A stretch of DNA of 64,000 bases from Pararge aegeria (GCF_905163445.1 NC_053197.1:372001-436000), one strand, 5' to 3'. Positions 11,226 to 24,149 are shown, counted from the stretch's first letter. Notes: a model not told the origin generated them from the sequence alone. Made by a program: numbers and translations.

Positions 11226-12834
11226 CGCTTACATATTAATTATGTACTTAGCTGTATGGGTTTTCACCTGAGAGTACCTAGGTGGAGGGCTTGTATTCGT
11301 TTATTTTGGTTTAAAGAATGGGGGTCGCATTTATTTTATGTAAAAGTGTTTACATTATATTATTTTATGAACGAAAACTTTAATTGAGGACGTATTATAT
11401 ATTACATAAAGTTATTTCACTGCTTACAGAACGAAAGTTGTTGTAACATGTAACTACACAAGGAAAATATTTCGAATGTGCAAATAATGATGTAAGACAT
11501 TTATATTTCTTATAATATACCCTGCCTTTATAGGGCATTTAAAGTTAAAAAATATCAACCCACGCAAAAAAATACCAACGTTTGATTTATTTTCATTTCT
11601 GTACTATTTATTTTTATTATCGATTCAATATCATTAAACATTTGGTCTTGACATCTGGTGACCCCAGAGCTAGCGCTTATTAAGCCCAACAGCTAAGTCT
11701 AGAAATTCAATAGCGCCAGCATTTTGGGTGCCATGTCCACAAGTGTACAGTTAGACGGCTTATATTTTTTGTAAATATTAATGTTAGTTTGCAATTATTA
11801 TTATGTGTGTATGTGTGTACTAATTGGAATTATATCACGATGTTTACTGTTGAATAAAAAAATATAACTAGAACTACGAATGTAAGTATCTTCTCTCTTA
11901 ACTTTACGATTACTATTCGTTGCGAGCTGAAACTGTCGTGCACTAAATTCTCATTCAAACCTCCAAAGTGAACGACTCCGTTTACTAACTCCAGATAACA
12001 TTGCTTTCCCAGCGCAATCGCCAATTTTTGCTGCTGCTACTGCCACACATATCTCAAATAAACTGTTCCTACGCGATGCTTTATAAACAAAAACAGATGC
12101 GGACGAAGTTAAAAATTAAATTAAATTAAAAATTTATGACTTTATAAAATAACATATACCAAAAAACAAAAAAAGCTTCGAAATTAAAAATCCTATGTTT
12201 ACAAACATTCTGACAAACTGTAGCGTGGCAAACATAATTATTTACTTTTCTTTATTCATGGTTACACTTTAAGGTTACAATATTATAATATTAAAAAATT
12301 ACATGTTATACAAAATTTATAATTCCATTTTGTATGACGTTGAAAATTGCTAGATATTTAAATGAATACGTAGGCATCAATAAACAAGTGATGCTTTCAT
12401 GAATGGTTATTTTATTAGCATTTACAGGTCCCTCACAAAAACATCCATAAGCCTCTTTTTAGGATCCTTTTTGAGGCTATGTTTATTTATTACTTGCATA
12501 TACAGCTATATATTATGGAGGCATAGCTTTGATTTTGCTTATCCAAAAAGTGTATCACGGCGGAGTAATGCTGCACTGCTGGAGTTCACTACTAGTAGGT
12601 ACAGCGCTGATTTCAGGCAATACATGAACATCCGGGCTGGTCTTTTTACATTTAACGGATAGCCAAATTCTTCAGGAGGGTTATATAACATCACGTGACT
12701 CATCAGCCGAACAACGAGAAAAAAAAGTTAAGATAGAACGCTTAGTGTAAACGAAGCAAAAGCGCGGGGTGGGTAATGTGGTTTCATGGATCGTAGAAAA
12801 CAATAAAATTTAAACGCGGATGAAGTATCTCGGC
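11226..12834. other. Gene-free DNA
   Basis: No supported exon. A hydrophobic 87-codon open frame at 12399-12662 has no recognisable domain and no flanking splice signals that place it in a gene. It is treated as chance or as a decayed repeat. Confidence 0.3.
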
Positions 12835-13095
12835 AGATGGCCAACCTGTCATCGCCATGTCAACCAATGTTCCTCTAACGGACATAGGTCTTTTGTAGGA
12901 AATTCCGAATTCCACGGTGTTGTGCCGCTTTGAGCCAGCAGTTCTGTAGTCTGTTCACATTGTCACCATTCAGCACCTTGGGACCTCACCGGCCATCGGT
13001 TCAGAGCATCATGTGCCCATTGCCACAAGAGCTTGCGACTCGATGAGCTATGTCAGCAACTCTGGTTTATCTACGACCCAGCAAACCCTGGTTTG
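12835..13095 (-). pseudogene. RTE/BovB-like reverse-transcriptase C-terminal relic
   Basis: The plus strand shows ACGGACATAGGTCTTTTGTA, the antisense of the conserved end of a lepidopteran endonuclease-RT polyprotein (the QDRG.W..L...Y.QQW region). The same region appears antisense at 53235-53400 and in sense at 32190-32320. The frame is broken. Confidence 0.5.
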
Positions 13096-13894
13096 ATCAC
13101 TCTTTCTTCAACTCCCGCTAAGTGAATCTTCTTATGATTTCCACAGTTAGCGACTACGATTCAAAAACTTTGTTTTTGAAGCACTGAGGTATATTTAGGT
13201 AGACGGTTAACTTCTTTTGCATTATTGGGCCTACCTAACTGGCTCTTGTGTCCTAGGTTACGTAGTCGAGCGCTGTTTTCTGCTATGCTCATCTTAATCT
13301 TGCTTATATTCATTCGTTTGCCCATCTTAATTTACAATATGTTAGTTAATTGATTGATTTAAAGTGGACCTTAAGAAAAGTACGTTGCGTTCTGTCAGTA
13401 AAAATCCAAATTATAATCGACCGATTGGTATTTAAGGCCTTGTAAGTTTCAACAGATGAATTTCTATTGCTAGATTTACTTACGTTTATTGAATGGATTA
13501 TCCAAATTGGAATTTATCTCGCTGCACGCCTTATAACTTCTGAAGAAACACTGCTTTATATTAACAAAAGGATGAAAATCTATAGCCCAAAGTCGCTATC
13601 GGCATTAGATATGAAATAACTTAAATAAAAAAAATGTCAAATATAATTTCGTCTATAGTGCACTGCCCTGACGAGGCTTCATATTCATATGCCCAACCTA
13701 TACCATTACATTATGAAGCGTATATCGTTTATTTATTTTGTGCTTGCCTTTTTGTTTGTTTGGCACCTATGTTTGGTTGAACATTTGTACCGATCTTGAT
13801 GAAATAGTTTGCTATATGGAGTTTTTATCCCAGAAAAGCACCCAAGATACACGTGGGATTTAAAAAAAATGCCTATGTTACCTTCTTACACCTT

Positions 13895-13956
13895 TGGGCT
13901 TCGTTGGCATAAAGGCTTAGACAGATTTGTCTAAGCCTTTATGCCAACGAAGCCCA
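13895..13956. repeat. Perfect hairpin, 29-bp arms, 4-nt loop
   Basis: Arm 13895-13923 starts TGGGCTTCGTTGGCA and is followed by the loop GATT. The exact reverse complement at 13928-13956 ends CGAAGCCCA. It abuts a second hairpin that begins at its last base. No target duplication flanks it and the arms match no other sequence I noticed in the window. Confidence 0.9.
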
Positions 13957-14013
13957 GGACCATCTGTGTTACATGGATGTGAGATTTTACATCCATGGAA
14001 CACAAATGGTCCT
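13956..14013. repeat. Near-perfect hairpin, 25-bp arms, 8-nt loop
   Basis: Arm 13956-13980 (AGGACCATCTGTGTTACATG...) pairs with 13989-14013 at 23 of 25 positions around the loop GAGATTTT. It shares its first base with the end of the preceding perfect hairpin, so the two stand back to back. Confidence 0.85.
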
Positions 14014-14094
14014 CGGTCATCGGGATATTTAAAAATCGAAACAAATATGGGTGGTGTCGTGGGCAACCGCTAATAATGAAATAAATAAATGTCA

Positions 14095-14315
14095 CGAGGA
14101 GCCTATAACAGTCCACTGCTGGGCAGACAGGTTGATGATCGCAGTAGATGGTAGTAGTAGCATAGAGGACGCTGCTGCTCGATCTCCGTTGTCTCCCTTA
14201 GTCGCCTCGTACCACACCCACGGGAAGAAGGGGGGTAGTGACAACTGTATTCTGATCTTCCGTCAAGGGTCACCACACTGCCAACAAGCCCTCACTCTTG
14301 TACTTTAGGGGGGGC
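14095..14315 (+). repeat. Interspersed repeat fragment (GCCTATAACAGTCCACTGCTG family)
   Basis: It opens CCTATAACAGTCCACTGCTG and continues through GATGGTAGTAGTAGCATAGA, GGACGCTGCTGCTC and a TCGCCTCGTACCAC block. Matching blocks occur at 22260-22400 with 22630-22680 and, antisense, at 7097-7270. It is non-coding here. Confidence 0.5.
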
Positions 14316-14910
14316 TACCTAAGACACGGCGCGCTCGTTCAGAGGTCGCATTGACCGAAAACGCATCCGAAATAAATGTTCTAAATGTAAAAAAAAAAAG
14401 TAACCGATGACAAAATCATATCAATATACCCACTGAACATTACGTGAGAGACTAACGTGGTTTTCCACTGAGATGTGCTAAGGATTTTTCATAACTAAGC
14501 TACGCGATGCTGGAAATGCCTTTTACGAAACAACGTTTTACAGATAAATGAGTGGTTAGAATGGCAATTAAGTTTTGTGAACTAGGGATTTGCAGGAAGC
14601 ATCACACAACATAGCATTAGTATAAACGTTCACATAGTTTTATAGCCCAGCTTTGACATCACTCATTGTTTCAACTTCATCGCACAGTTCTAGCTGATGA
14701 CAGTTGGAAAATTCCAGATGTAGTGTACTGACATTAGACTAGTATGACATAAGACTGAGATCCTTGTTAGTAGCTGTAATACGCTAACGACATTACGGAG
14801 CAATATTTTTCCTTTTTGAAAATAAAATTTAATTACTTACGAATTTTTTTTGTCGAATTCTGTACATTGTTCATAAAACGAAAAAAATACAAAATCGTAA
14901 AACATAATCC

Positions 14911-15195
14911 AGGTGATAGATAGCCCAGTAGATAGGACTTTGACTCAAACTTTTCTAAACTGTGTGCGTTTTAAGCAATTTAAATATTACTTGCTCAAAC
15001 GGTGAAGGAAAACATCGTGAGCAAACCTGCATCCCTGAGAGTTATCCATGATGATCTTAAAGTGTGTGCAGTCCACTAATCCGCACTGGGCCAGCGTAGT
15101 GGACTAAGGCGTTAAGCTCTTCTCATTGTAGGAAAATACCCCTGTGCCCTGTAGTTTGCCGGTAATGGGTTGATATTATGATGATAATGAATCTA
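14911..15195 (+). repeat. SINE-2, near full length (B box deleted)
   Basis: It starts GGTGATAGATAGCCCAGTAG (A-box region), then TTTAAGCAATTTAAATATTA, CTTGCTCAAACGGTGAAGGA, AAACATCGTGAGCAAACCTG and CAGTCCACTAATCCGCACTG. It ends GGTAATGGGTTGAT plus ATGATGATAATG. The B box seen in sister copies is missing. Confidence 0.8.
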
Positions 15196-16309
15196 TTTTA
15201 ATGGAACTATTCAATGGAATTGGTTGTTTAGTTGAAAGATATCGCTAAGTAACGTAAAAACCACCAAATTGTATCTTCTCTACCAAACTTTCTCTATTTC
15301 TAGTATTTCTTTACTCTGTGGTGTACCTACTTACCTACTGACGGTAAATTCACTTCTGTTTTTGAAACAATTAATTAAAGAACCTATTTGTTTCTATGAC
15401 TCCCATTAATAAAGTTATTTATTTTCATTTAATTTATTTATTGCTTTAATAATCTTCATTGGGTCTTTAATAGGTACTAGCTGGATCCCATGGTTTCACC
15501 CGCGTTAGCTAAAGGTCGTAACGTAATGCTATATTTGCCAAGAGGATATTTAAGCCTAGTCCTTTCCCGCACGTTTACTACTAATATTGAATTTTACATT
15601 ATCTCCTTAACTATGCGACTGAATAACATGCTGCACGCTAATAAGCTGACCGAAGACTAAGACCGGCTGACCTAAGAAGCTGGAAAATAACATTTATTTT
15701 TACATTAACAGGCACACTGTAAAGTTTAATGTATTGTTTATTTATTATATGTTTTTGACACATAAAACTAAAGACGATTCTGAAATGTTAAACTTAAATA
15801 TGTAAAACTTGAAATTGAATACTTGAACTTGAAATTGTATAGAAATTAGTAGAGACCAAAAACCACGGCCATTTAGTGTAGGAACTGGCATAGTTATTTC
15901 TCGAAGCTGAAAAGATGGTTCATTTTAAGTAATTACATATTTTGAATTCTCTGAAATATGTTCTCTTAAATAGTTTAATTTTATTCATACTTTTTTTTGG
16001 GGCAATATAAAAAGTGGAACCTTAATAAAGTTGTGAACGTCCTTATTTCTAGTAGTGATATCTACCAAAGAGTTTTCTATAGCAATAGGATATTATTTTT
16101 AAAAAGACTATTAGTCTAATCTGTTTTAATACTTTAAAGAGAAAAAAAAAAATATTTTTTTATATGCTAGTTTGTAATTATTACATATCCTGAGCAAACA
16201 AGTTATAATTTGCCAGTCATTTGACATAGTAAAAACGTAAAAACGCTGTAATAGTGATAGAAGGTTTGGAATTCTAGTGTATAATCCATTTAACACCGAC
16301 AATTACTTT
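15196..16309. other. Gene-free AT-rich DNA
   Basis: No exon, RNA gene or transposon end recognised. TACT/TACC-rich and TTTA-rich short runs only. Confidence 0.35.
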
Positions 16310-16585
16310 TATTTCTCGTTAAAAAAAAGCTTTAAAACTAGGCCTTAGTTTATAAGCATTTTTGGAACGTCGAGTCAGTCTGTTTATAGTGATTCTACCG
16401 CCGTTGAGGAAGACAGATTCTACCGAGACGAGTTCGCAAGAAACTCAGCTAATTGCTCTTTTTCAATATCATTTTACAGTTTAAATTGAGATTTTTTGTA
16501 TCTTTTCTAAAGCGGAGCAGCCTGCAGCTTAAGCCTTGTCGTTAAGAAAATTATTAGTCGTTTCGTAACCACGATTTATTAAATG
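16310..16585 (-). repeat. LINE-B 3' fragment
   Basis: Shared blocks with the copies at 22390 and 47740 are TTTGGAACGTCGAGTCAGTC, TGTTTATAGTGATTCTACCG, GAGGAAGACAGATTCTACCG and AAGAAACTCAGCTAATTGCT followed by CTTTTTCAATATCA. The copy is degenerate. Confidence 0.6.
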
Positions 16586-17094
16586 TGTTTTATACATAAT
16601 TGTTGTTAATAGTCTAGCTCAATAGCCTAGCCCAAGCCTAGGATATGTATAAGTTAATTATTCTCACTATGCTACTATTGCTACTATATCAGACGATCGA
16701 ACGTTATTTGTCTGTAAATATTAATCACAATTGAATTGATTTGTTCTGTCACTGTAGTTCATTTCACAAATCTACCATTATTCGAAAGTATTAATGAAGG
16801 TATTTTTTTTAATCACGGGATGTAAATCTCATACTGAGATATCTAGCTTCCCGAGGGAAATGCTTGGGTTAGGTATCTGGGATTCTTGCTCACTAAAACA
16901 ACTTCGGTGGCCACCCTAGGTATGTATTGGGACACTACGGGATCTCCTACGGGAATGCCGAATATATGCCACAGACAAAATAGTTTAAAGCTATAAGACG
17001 CCGATAGGAACAGCTTTAGGGAGATGACAGTTACCTGCCTCCCGCAATGTTATCAAATTAACTGCAATCGGTCATGTGAACATGCTATTTCAGG

Positions 17095-17330
17095 TTAATG
17101 GTTTTTTATAGTAATAATTGACGGACCATGCAAATGGTCCACCTGATGGTAAGTGGAAAACCATCCCCTATCAACAGTGCAACAGGGAGGAGCACGCCCT
17201 GAAATATGCCGCCCTGTGCCCATCAATTTGAGGCGTAGGTGTTAAGCTTCATGAGCCTATAATTACACCGGTAAGCACGCCCTTCAGACCGGAACACGGC
17301 TTTGCAACAATGCTGCTTAGCGGCAGAAAT
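17095..17330. repeat. Lepidopteran interspersed repeat (GATGGTAAGTGG family)
   Basis: It carries TGGTCCACCTGATGGTAAGT followed by a GGAGCACGCCCTGAAATATG block and ATGCTGCTTAGCGGCAGAAA. The last block recurs inverted at 23935-24030 (CTGCCGCTAAGCAGCATTGT). It is a non-coding multi-copy repeat of unassigned class. Confidence 0.5.
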
Positions 17331-17449
17331 ATTATATTTTATGATATTGGCACGGTAAATACTACGCCCCTGACAATTTACAATTTACTCATTTATAACT
17401 CTATAAAATTTTCGCTATTCAAAAAAGATTCAACAGAATTATTAAGCAG

Positions 17450-17705
17450 CACGACGGCCGTCTGGTGCAGTGGGCAGCGACCCTGCTTTCTGAGTCCAAG
17501 GCCGTGGGTTCTATTCCCACAACTGGAAAATGTTGGTGTGATGAACATGATTGCTTCTCAGTTGCATATTTTAAGTATTTATGAAAATATTCATAAAAAT
17601 ATTCAGTCATTTTAGTACTCATAATACAAGCTTCATTTATTTTAGAACCCCAAAGTAAGCGATGGTGATGTGTGCAATGCGTCGTATGCCTATTTATTTA
17701 TTTTA
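17450..17705 (+). repeat. SINE-1, near full length (tRNA-derived)
   Basis: The head is GGCCGTCTGGTGCAGTGGGC (A box) and AGCGACCCTGCTTTCTGAGT, then a B box GGGTTCTATTCCCAC. The body GGAAAATGTTGGTGTGATGA leads to a (TATT)n tail. A weak Pol III promoter is expected. SINE-1 has at least six copies in this window. Confidence 0.8.
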
Positions 17706-18789
17706 TCATATTAATTAAAATTTTAAAAACCATCCCAAAGAAATTAATTTGTTCAATGAATCCGATCTAAATATATTAAATTATTATGAGTAAAAACTAA
17801 CTGTTGCCTACGACTTCACATGCGTTTGTTTCGGTTTTACATTTAATCGTTTATTCTCCGGAGATGTTAGCCTAGCTATCTAAAGTTTCGTCAAGATTAT
17901 TTCAGCTGCTAAGTGTGAGTGTACGGTACTGTAGGTACATAAGTATTAAAGTATTTGAACCCTACGGGAAAATTTCAGGGTAATTTTCGGGATTAAAAAC
18001 ATCCCATGTTCATTAAAATTTAACTTTTGCTTAATGTTATCAATACAGATACAGTGGTTAAATCGAACATAGGGGACAAACAAACAAACAGAAACACTTT
18101 TAAATTAATAATATCAGTATGAATGTCTGATTAAAAAACCGTAGATAGTATTTTCTAGACGTATTCAGAAGGGGGGTCCATTTTCAAAATTAAGGGTTCT
18201 AAGGTCGAGTGACTGTTACAAACATGTTCTTATAATTTTTTTATTATTTTAGGTTTATTAATAATTTATTAAAAATACTTGAACTGCATAATATTTTTGT
18301 TTACAAAAATAAATAAGAGAATTATTTTTTTTACTTAAGTAAAAATGACATAATTATTTTAAAAACAAGCTAAGCTAAATAGAAGGATGTTGTACTAGAA
18401 AAATATAAAAGTGCCTTTTAGAAGCGTCGTTGTGTTCCATATTCCTAAATATCTTAGGGTAACTTTTATATTGAAAAAAAAAATAACGCAGACGAAGTCG
18501 GGTATATGCACTAGTCATTATTAATTAAAGTTCTCCAGTAACACTAAATCAATAAAAATTACGCTTCTATAATAACAAGCACATATCTTACACCTGATGA
18601 TAATCGTTACCTAAGATTCGGAGTTTGTGACTTAAGCCCACTTAACCACCTTAGAGTAGCGTGGTGGTCGTCAGTTCTTAGTCCTATGAGAAGGGGGGCA
18701 TATGCCCAACAGTGAGATATCAATTAGGCTGCCAATGGAGAACCTATTTACTGTAGTCTAGACTCAAGTGTCAAGTTGTTGAATTAATT
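17706..18789. other. Gene-free AT-rich DNA
   Basis: No exon seen. Fragments like ACGCAGACGAAGTCGGGTAT (18486) are tails of the abundant lepidopteran repeat seen at 8030. Confidence 0.35.
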
Positions 18790-19290
18790 ATCTGTCACCA
18801 TTATTCTCCCCCGTGAGCGACAGTGAAACGATCGGACGATAGTTGCGCGACTGTTAATTGTATAACATATTTCATCGAATCACTTGTGAATCCTTGAATC
18901 CACGCACTTCCCGGGTCTTCACACGACTAACCTATCGACTCATCGGAAAGTTCATAATTCACGCGGGTGCTTAATAAAAGTGAAATTTAAAATATATTCG
19001 AAAACAATAAGGAATTCTATTATCCAATCCACTCGGCAACGTTGCCAACGAAAGTGTCCGCTCAGACATCAAAGTGCGAGTGCCGGCAAATGGACCGTAA
19101 TGCATGCCGAGTGCATCTTGGGGAATTATCTGCCTATTATACACTCGCTTTGTACATCACTCTTTTATCTTTCTAAATGACACCACCGCGTCGTGCTGCC
19201 GCCACACTGGGCGACGCAACGCGCACGCCGCGCTCGTGCCCCGCGTTACACGCGTCTCGCTGAGGTGAAGATTCAGTTGCAATCGATAAT
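18790..19290. promoter_or_regulatory. Repeat-poor, GC-richer block; candidate regulatory element
   Basis: About 500 bp with no recognised repeat family and higher GC than its flanks, including CACGCACTTCCCGGG (18900), a CpG-rich stretch at 19195-19262 and GTCCGCTCAGACATCAAAGT. It may be a distal element of Vsx or an unseen 5' exon region, but no splice-bounded coding frame is convincing. Confidence 0.25.
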
Positions 19291-19639
19291 TGGTCTGGCT
19301 GAAAGTATTTATTAGCCCAAAAAGTAAGTTTGCTGTTTTGAGGCTAGAAAAGCTCACAGCAACCTTAAAAGCTTGAATTAACAAATAAAAAGCATTCATT
19401 TACTAAATTATCTATATTTTTTATTTGTTTTTAATGAGTTTTATTTTTAATGTGTTCTAAAGTGAAGGCTTCAAGTTTGTTGGAAACGGACATCATATAA
19501 TCTTTAGCATTTTTTGTTGCCAATCTTAAATTAATAAACACATTGCTTTGCTTTTTAATTCAACATGATTTTTATTTTATCTATATTGTTAATGAATTAA
19601 AATAAGGTATATTTTTCAATTAGGGGCCTATTTATTAAA

Positions 19640-19960
19640 AGGATCAACATTTTATTTTTAGTCTTTATTTGTGCTCCACAACGTAGAAAAACAACGTAAG
19701 AAAATTTTAAAAATCAGACTTTTCAAGTACTTAATAGGATACAAAAGGCGGTAAAATATCGCTAAGTATCGATCTCTGCCAGGCAACCTTAGGATTAGGA
19801 AAACTAAAAAGAAAACAAAGAAGGCCCGTACTCTATTGATAGAATAATTACATACTAATATATAAACTAGACTACACACATAAAACAATAATTTAAATAA
19901 ATATAAAAGAAACAAACTAATATATACTTTAGCATTGCATAAATACTTCAATATAAGTAG
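19640..19960 (-). repeat. LINE-C 3' fragment
   Basis: The block ACAAAAGGCGGTAAAATATC then GATCTCTGCCAGGCAACCTT matches the copies at 3160 and 62030. It is AT-rich and has no intact ORF. Confidence 0.55.
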
Positions 19961-22255
19961 GATTTAAATAATAATAGTCATCTTTATTGTGCATGATAAT
20001 GAGCCTTAACAGCATTTTCAACCATGCCTAGTAACTTAGGCTGTCTTTTGGAAGTGCATTCCACAATTCAATAGCTTTAACAGTGCACGAGTGCTTGTAA
20101 AAATTATTTTTATGAAATGGCCATTGCCATATAGTTATTTATCCTAGATATTAAATAAATTTCATGCGCAGTTTTTACTTTTCAATTTATTATCGTAAGT
20201 GACGTTCACAATTTAAAACTATCCTTATTATAATAATTATAATATAAGTCTATAACCATTTACTTTTAAAATTACATTAAAATTAAATTTACCTTCACGA
20301 ATTCCAGTCATGTGTGACCGCAGCCTTACCATTTCTGTGAGTGAAAAATCTCAGCGAGCACTCTTCGGTGAAAACTTAATCGAATTGTTCCTCTGAAGAT
20401 TTCCCTGCAACTTTGCAACAACACCCCTCGCCCTAAAAGGATGTTTAGAAGAAACCGCATCAAAATTAATGCTTCCCTTTGATATCGCCTGCTAGTATTA
20501 AGTAGTTAATTTATCTTTTAGTGCTATAGTGCTTTAGTTTTGTCCTGCGCTAATGTCATTTTTATACTAGAAAAAAAAATTAAAAAACATTAAAAACCTT
20601 TAACGTGAACGGTGTAAGTTAGCCTTAAGAGAGCCTTGACACAACCGTATTAGCTTTAACAACTTTGTAAATTAACACGCGACCTAAAATTATACTTGGC
20701 CGCTTAGGACACTTCTCCATTTCGCCTTTTTCACATTTCTAGTTTAGGGTAAATGTATAAACAACCTAGCACAAATAAATTACGCTTGATAGCTAATCTT
20801 TTAAATATAATATGTAACAACTTTATTTCAGTTGAGGCCTATAGGTGAAGTAGTAGTTGAGTTGAGAGCTCGTCCGTAGAAGTACTACCACCAAGCTTAG
20901 GGTAATGTAAAAAGCAGCCGATTAGGTTTCTAGAGAAACGGAAGCCACTCTAGGATACTGCAGACGCGAGACTTAAAAGGCCCTACATCCAAGACCCTAG
21001 TCTATGTCAGCAACTAGGACGTAAGTAGGCCACCTTTGTACAAAATTTCATCAATACTGGTGTAGCTCCTGCGCCATACATAGATAAAGTAGCTGCGCGA
21101 TCGGGCCCGAGTAATTTTCCGACCGTAATCATATCCTATCCGTCTCTAGAATGGAAGCTCTGCTCTGCAGCGACTGAGTCAAACATAGGTAACAAACAAA
21201 CATATACCTACTGTCAACGACAATGACAGCAGCACGATTAAGCTGATAGTGTGGACTATCTATGTTTGTGACTAGATATGTGTGAAAAGTGCCTAATTCT
21301 ATAATTCTATATTGTTTATGATCAAAAGTTTAAATACCAAAATTTTAATTACTCGTAAATTCGTTTACTCCGCTGCAAGATTTGGTCGTTTATTCTTCTT
21401 CCTAGTACCTTTTATTTTGAGGACCTGCTGATCGGGTTCTCGTGTGCTGGTTCAAATTACCAACACCTATACTTAAATAAATGCATTTGATAGCTACGTT
21501 TACGCAGCCACACAAACAGGCACACACAACTTTTTACATCGGAGGCTCAAAAATGCAGGCTAAAGTTGGTAACTGAGCGTTAGTTCTCGAAGGCATACGG
21601 CTGGTCGGTCATCAAGCCTTAATCGCCAGGAGGGCATTAGAGCAACTTCCTCCATTACGGCGGAGGTAATAAATCCACTTGATTTACTTGCGGCGGCTCC
21701 ACTAGCTGGACTCCGCATCGGTTATAATGACCGCACAGCTTGCTCCTCTGAACAGGGTTCTTGAGTATCGATTATTGGCTGTGCCCGAACCATTTTAATC
21801 GAATATCACTTACAGGCTTTTCAAGAAAATGTTTATTCATTCATTTAATATTTTTGCTTGAACTTGTATTGGTACATAAACATTGATGTTAAGCTTATGA
21901 CGTGATATACATATCCTGCAAAGATTGGCCTGCAAAATCATTATAATTGTTTTAAACTAACAATTATTAAAATATTAACATGTTAAATAAATGGAGTAAA
22001 TTACAATTACAAGTTCTTTAACAAAGTAATAACTATATTAAATATTAACATATCTCCGTAATAAATTGCAGCTAATAGCAAAAAGTTATGTCAAGTTGAT
22101 TACTCTTCTTAATATTATAGTTCTTTAAGGTTAACCTGAATATTCTCTTATATCATAATAGCATTGATATATTATGAAAAAGAAAAGTAAAAGGCTAAAA
22201 CAGAATTTGCAAACAATACAGAAACTCAAAATGTATAAATAGAAGAAGTACCTAA
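19961..22255. other. Gene-free DNA with scattered repeat fragments
   Basis: No exon. The segments GAGCTCGTCCGTAGAAGTAC TACCACCAAGC (20865), a GTAGCTCCTGCGCCATACAT block (21062) and a GGCATTAGAGCAACTTCCTC block (21632) look like decayed interspersed repeats; the first recurs near 23898. Confidence 0.35.
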
Positions 22256-22690
22256 TCAATAGCCTATAACAGTCCACTGCAGGACTTATGGACCATTGGC
22301 ATTGGCAGGGTGAGTCCATAATCACCGCACTGGTCAGACGGGTGTAGTCGCAGAAGATGGTAGTAGTAGCACAGAGGACGCTGCTGCTCAAATTCTAAAT
22401 TCTAAATTCATTTATTTCAAGCAGGACTAATATAAGCACTTTTAAAACGTCCAATCTGTCTGTATGTAGTGACTCCACCACGGGTTCGGAAGGCAGATTC
22501 TAGCGATAAGAAGGCGGCAAGAAACTCAGCATTTGCTCTTTTCCAACATCAACAATTTACCTTTTACATTATAACACTTTTTTTCTGTCTTGTGCGAGAT
22601 GAAAGCGGAGCCGGATGCTCGTGCTCAGTTATATTCGCTTAGTTGCCTCGTATGACGCCTGTAAAGGGGTGTTGACAACTAAGTATATTC
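22256..22690. repeat. Composite: GCCTATAACAGTCCACTGC repeat interrupted by a LINE-B fragment
   Basis: Positions 22256-22388 match the 14095 repeat (CAGTCCACTGCAGGAC, GAAGATGGTAGTAGTAGCAC, AGAGGACGCTGCTGCTC). A LINE-B 3' end (-) is then inserted (22388-22600: ATTCTAAATTCATTTATTTC ... AAGAAACTCAGCATTTGCTC). The host repeat resumes at about 22630 (TTAGTTGCCTCGTATGACGC). Confidence 0.55.
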
Positions 22691-22979
22691 TGCTAGAAGA
22701 AGCAAAAAATAAAGAAACCAACAAAATAAACTTCTAGTACTTTGGTTCTACACCTCACCTCCTCATTTGAAAATTAAATATGCTAAGAAGCACTTAATGA
22801 TTTACAGAATTCCAACCAGATCTTACACCTATACCTACTGGTAAAAGCGATGTAATAACTAAACGAAACAACTAATAAGGAAAATCTGCAAGCGAATAAG
22901 TTTGAATGTCACGTTTAAAAACCTTATTCTAGTCTTTTATGGATTGATAAATGAATAAATCGCAGTTGTTTTGGCTAGT

Positions 22980-23150
22980 TACCACCCGGCCGACAAAGGC
23001 GTGCCGGTATGTTTTCGTGTAGAAACCGAGGGTATAACTGCCATACTCCCTAACAGGTAGGTATCTAAGCCCGCTACCATCTTAGACTGCATTATCCCTT
23101 ACCACCAGGTGAGATTGCAAGGGCTAACGTGTAGTGCAATAATAAACTGC
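22980..23150 (+). repeat. Lepidopteran interspersed repeat fragment (CTACCATCTTAGACTGC family)
   Basis: It carries GTTACCACCCGGCCGACAAA, GTGTAGAAACCGAGGGTATA, CGCTACCATCTTAGACTGCA and TACCACCAGGTGAGATTGCA. The same order of blocks appears at 58445-58570. It is non-coding. Confidence 0.6.
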
Positions 23151-23724
23151 CAGGCAAAGGTCTCCTCTTTCACTTAACACATTATCTTGAAGATGTGTGC
23201 ATTAAACTTAAATAACCTTGAAGACAACAAAAGGATTTATAGAGACGTACATTACACTGAAACGTAACAGGTTTGTGCCGCGGATGGTACTTGGTCTCCA
23301 CTTGTAACTTTGTAGTTAGGTGCGTTTTTTAATTGGCCTATCTAGCAAGGTCGCTCGCTGCAAATCTTTCCGAATAGCGTTTAGCTTGAACACTAAAATT
23401 CGTTCTTGAGAAATGTTGATTTCACAATCGGCAACTAAGTGTCAGTTTAACTAATAATATACCAGTTAATTTTATTTTATCGCTATAATGGTTATGTAGA
23501 AGTTGATGGTGAGATGTTGGTACTTAGTCGAGTGTAACAGAATTAATAAATTTCTAACGCTGCGAGGCGCCGTCTAACACTGCGTGGTCATAAATAAGGT
23601 CTGCTGATTAGAGATTCAGTGCAGACGTCTTGTGCTGTAAAAATCTCGTAAAATGCCATTCCGTACGATATTAAACCAGAACGCGCCCCTTGATAATATT
23701 TTATTTCTTTTCGTGTACACCGAG

Positions 23725-23830
23725 AACTGCCACGTTGGTCTAGTGGTTCGTATGTTTCACTACGTATCGGGCAGACCCGTTTTCGATTCAAGGCAAGTCA
23801 AAAATTGTACCCACTAGCCCGGAGTTAGGT
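23725..23830 (+). repeat. SINE-3 fragment (tRNA-like head)
   Basis: CACGTTGGTCTAGTGGTTCG is a good Pol III A box as in tRNA-Glu/Gly-like SINEs, followed by TTTTCGATTCAAGGC (B-box-like). Related heads lie at 33488 and 49820. It does not fold as a complete tRNA. Confidence 0.55.
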
Positions 23831-24149
23831 TTATATTATTAATCAGTTTCCATGGCAACTAAAATAGGAAGTTTTAGTATTAGTAAAGCTTTCGTGGCAG
23901 AGCTCGTCCGGGGAAATACTACCACCATGTTTATTTCTGCCGCTAAGCAGCATTGTTACAATGATGTGTTCTAATTTGAAGGGCGTGGGTGCCTTCCACA
24001 CCTTCGCCTTATAAACACATGGCAGCGCGTTGCAAAACGTGTTCCTTGCATGTCATACGAAGTATTGCTCTGGATACACATGCGATTATTGTCTGCTTGG
24101 ACCGTCAATTATAACTATAATAAAGGTTACAAAATGTGTAATGTATTCG

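Noticed and set aside
23725..23800. tRNA gene
   Set aside because: A good A box (GGTCTAGTGGTT) is present, but the B box is degenerate and no acceptor stem closes. Similar heads at 33488 and 49820 show it is a SINE.
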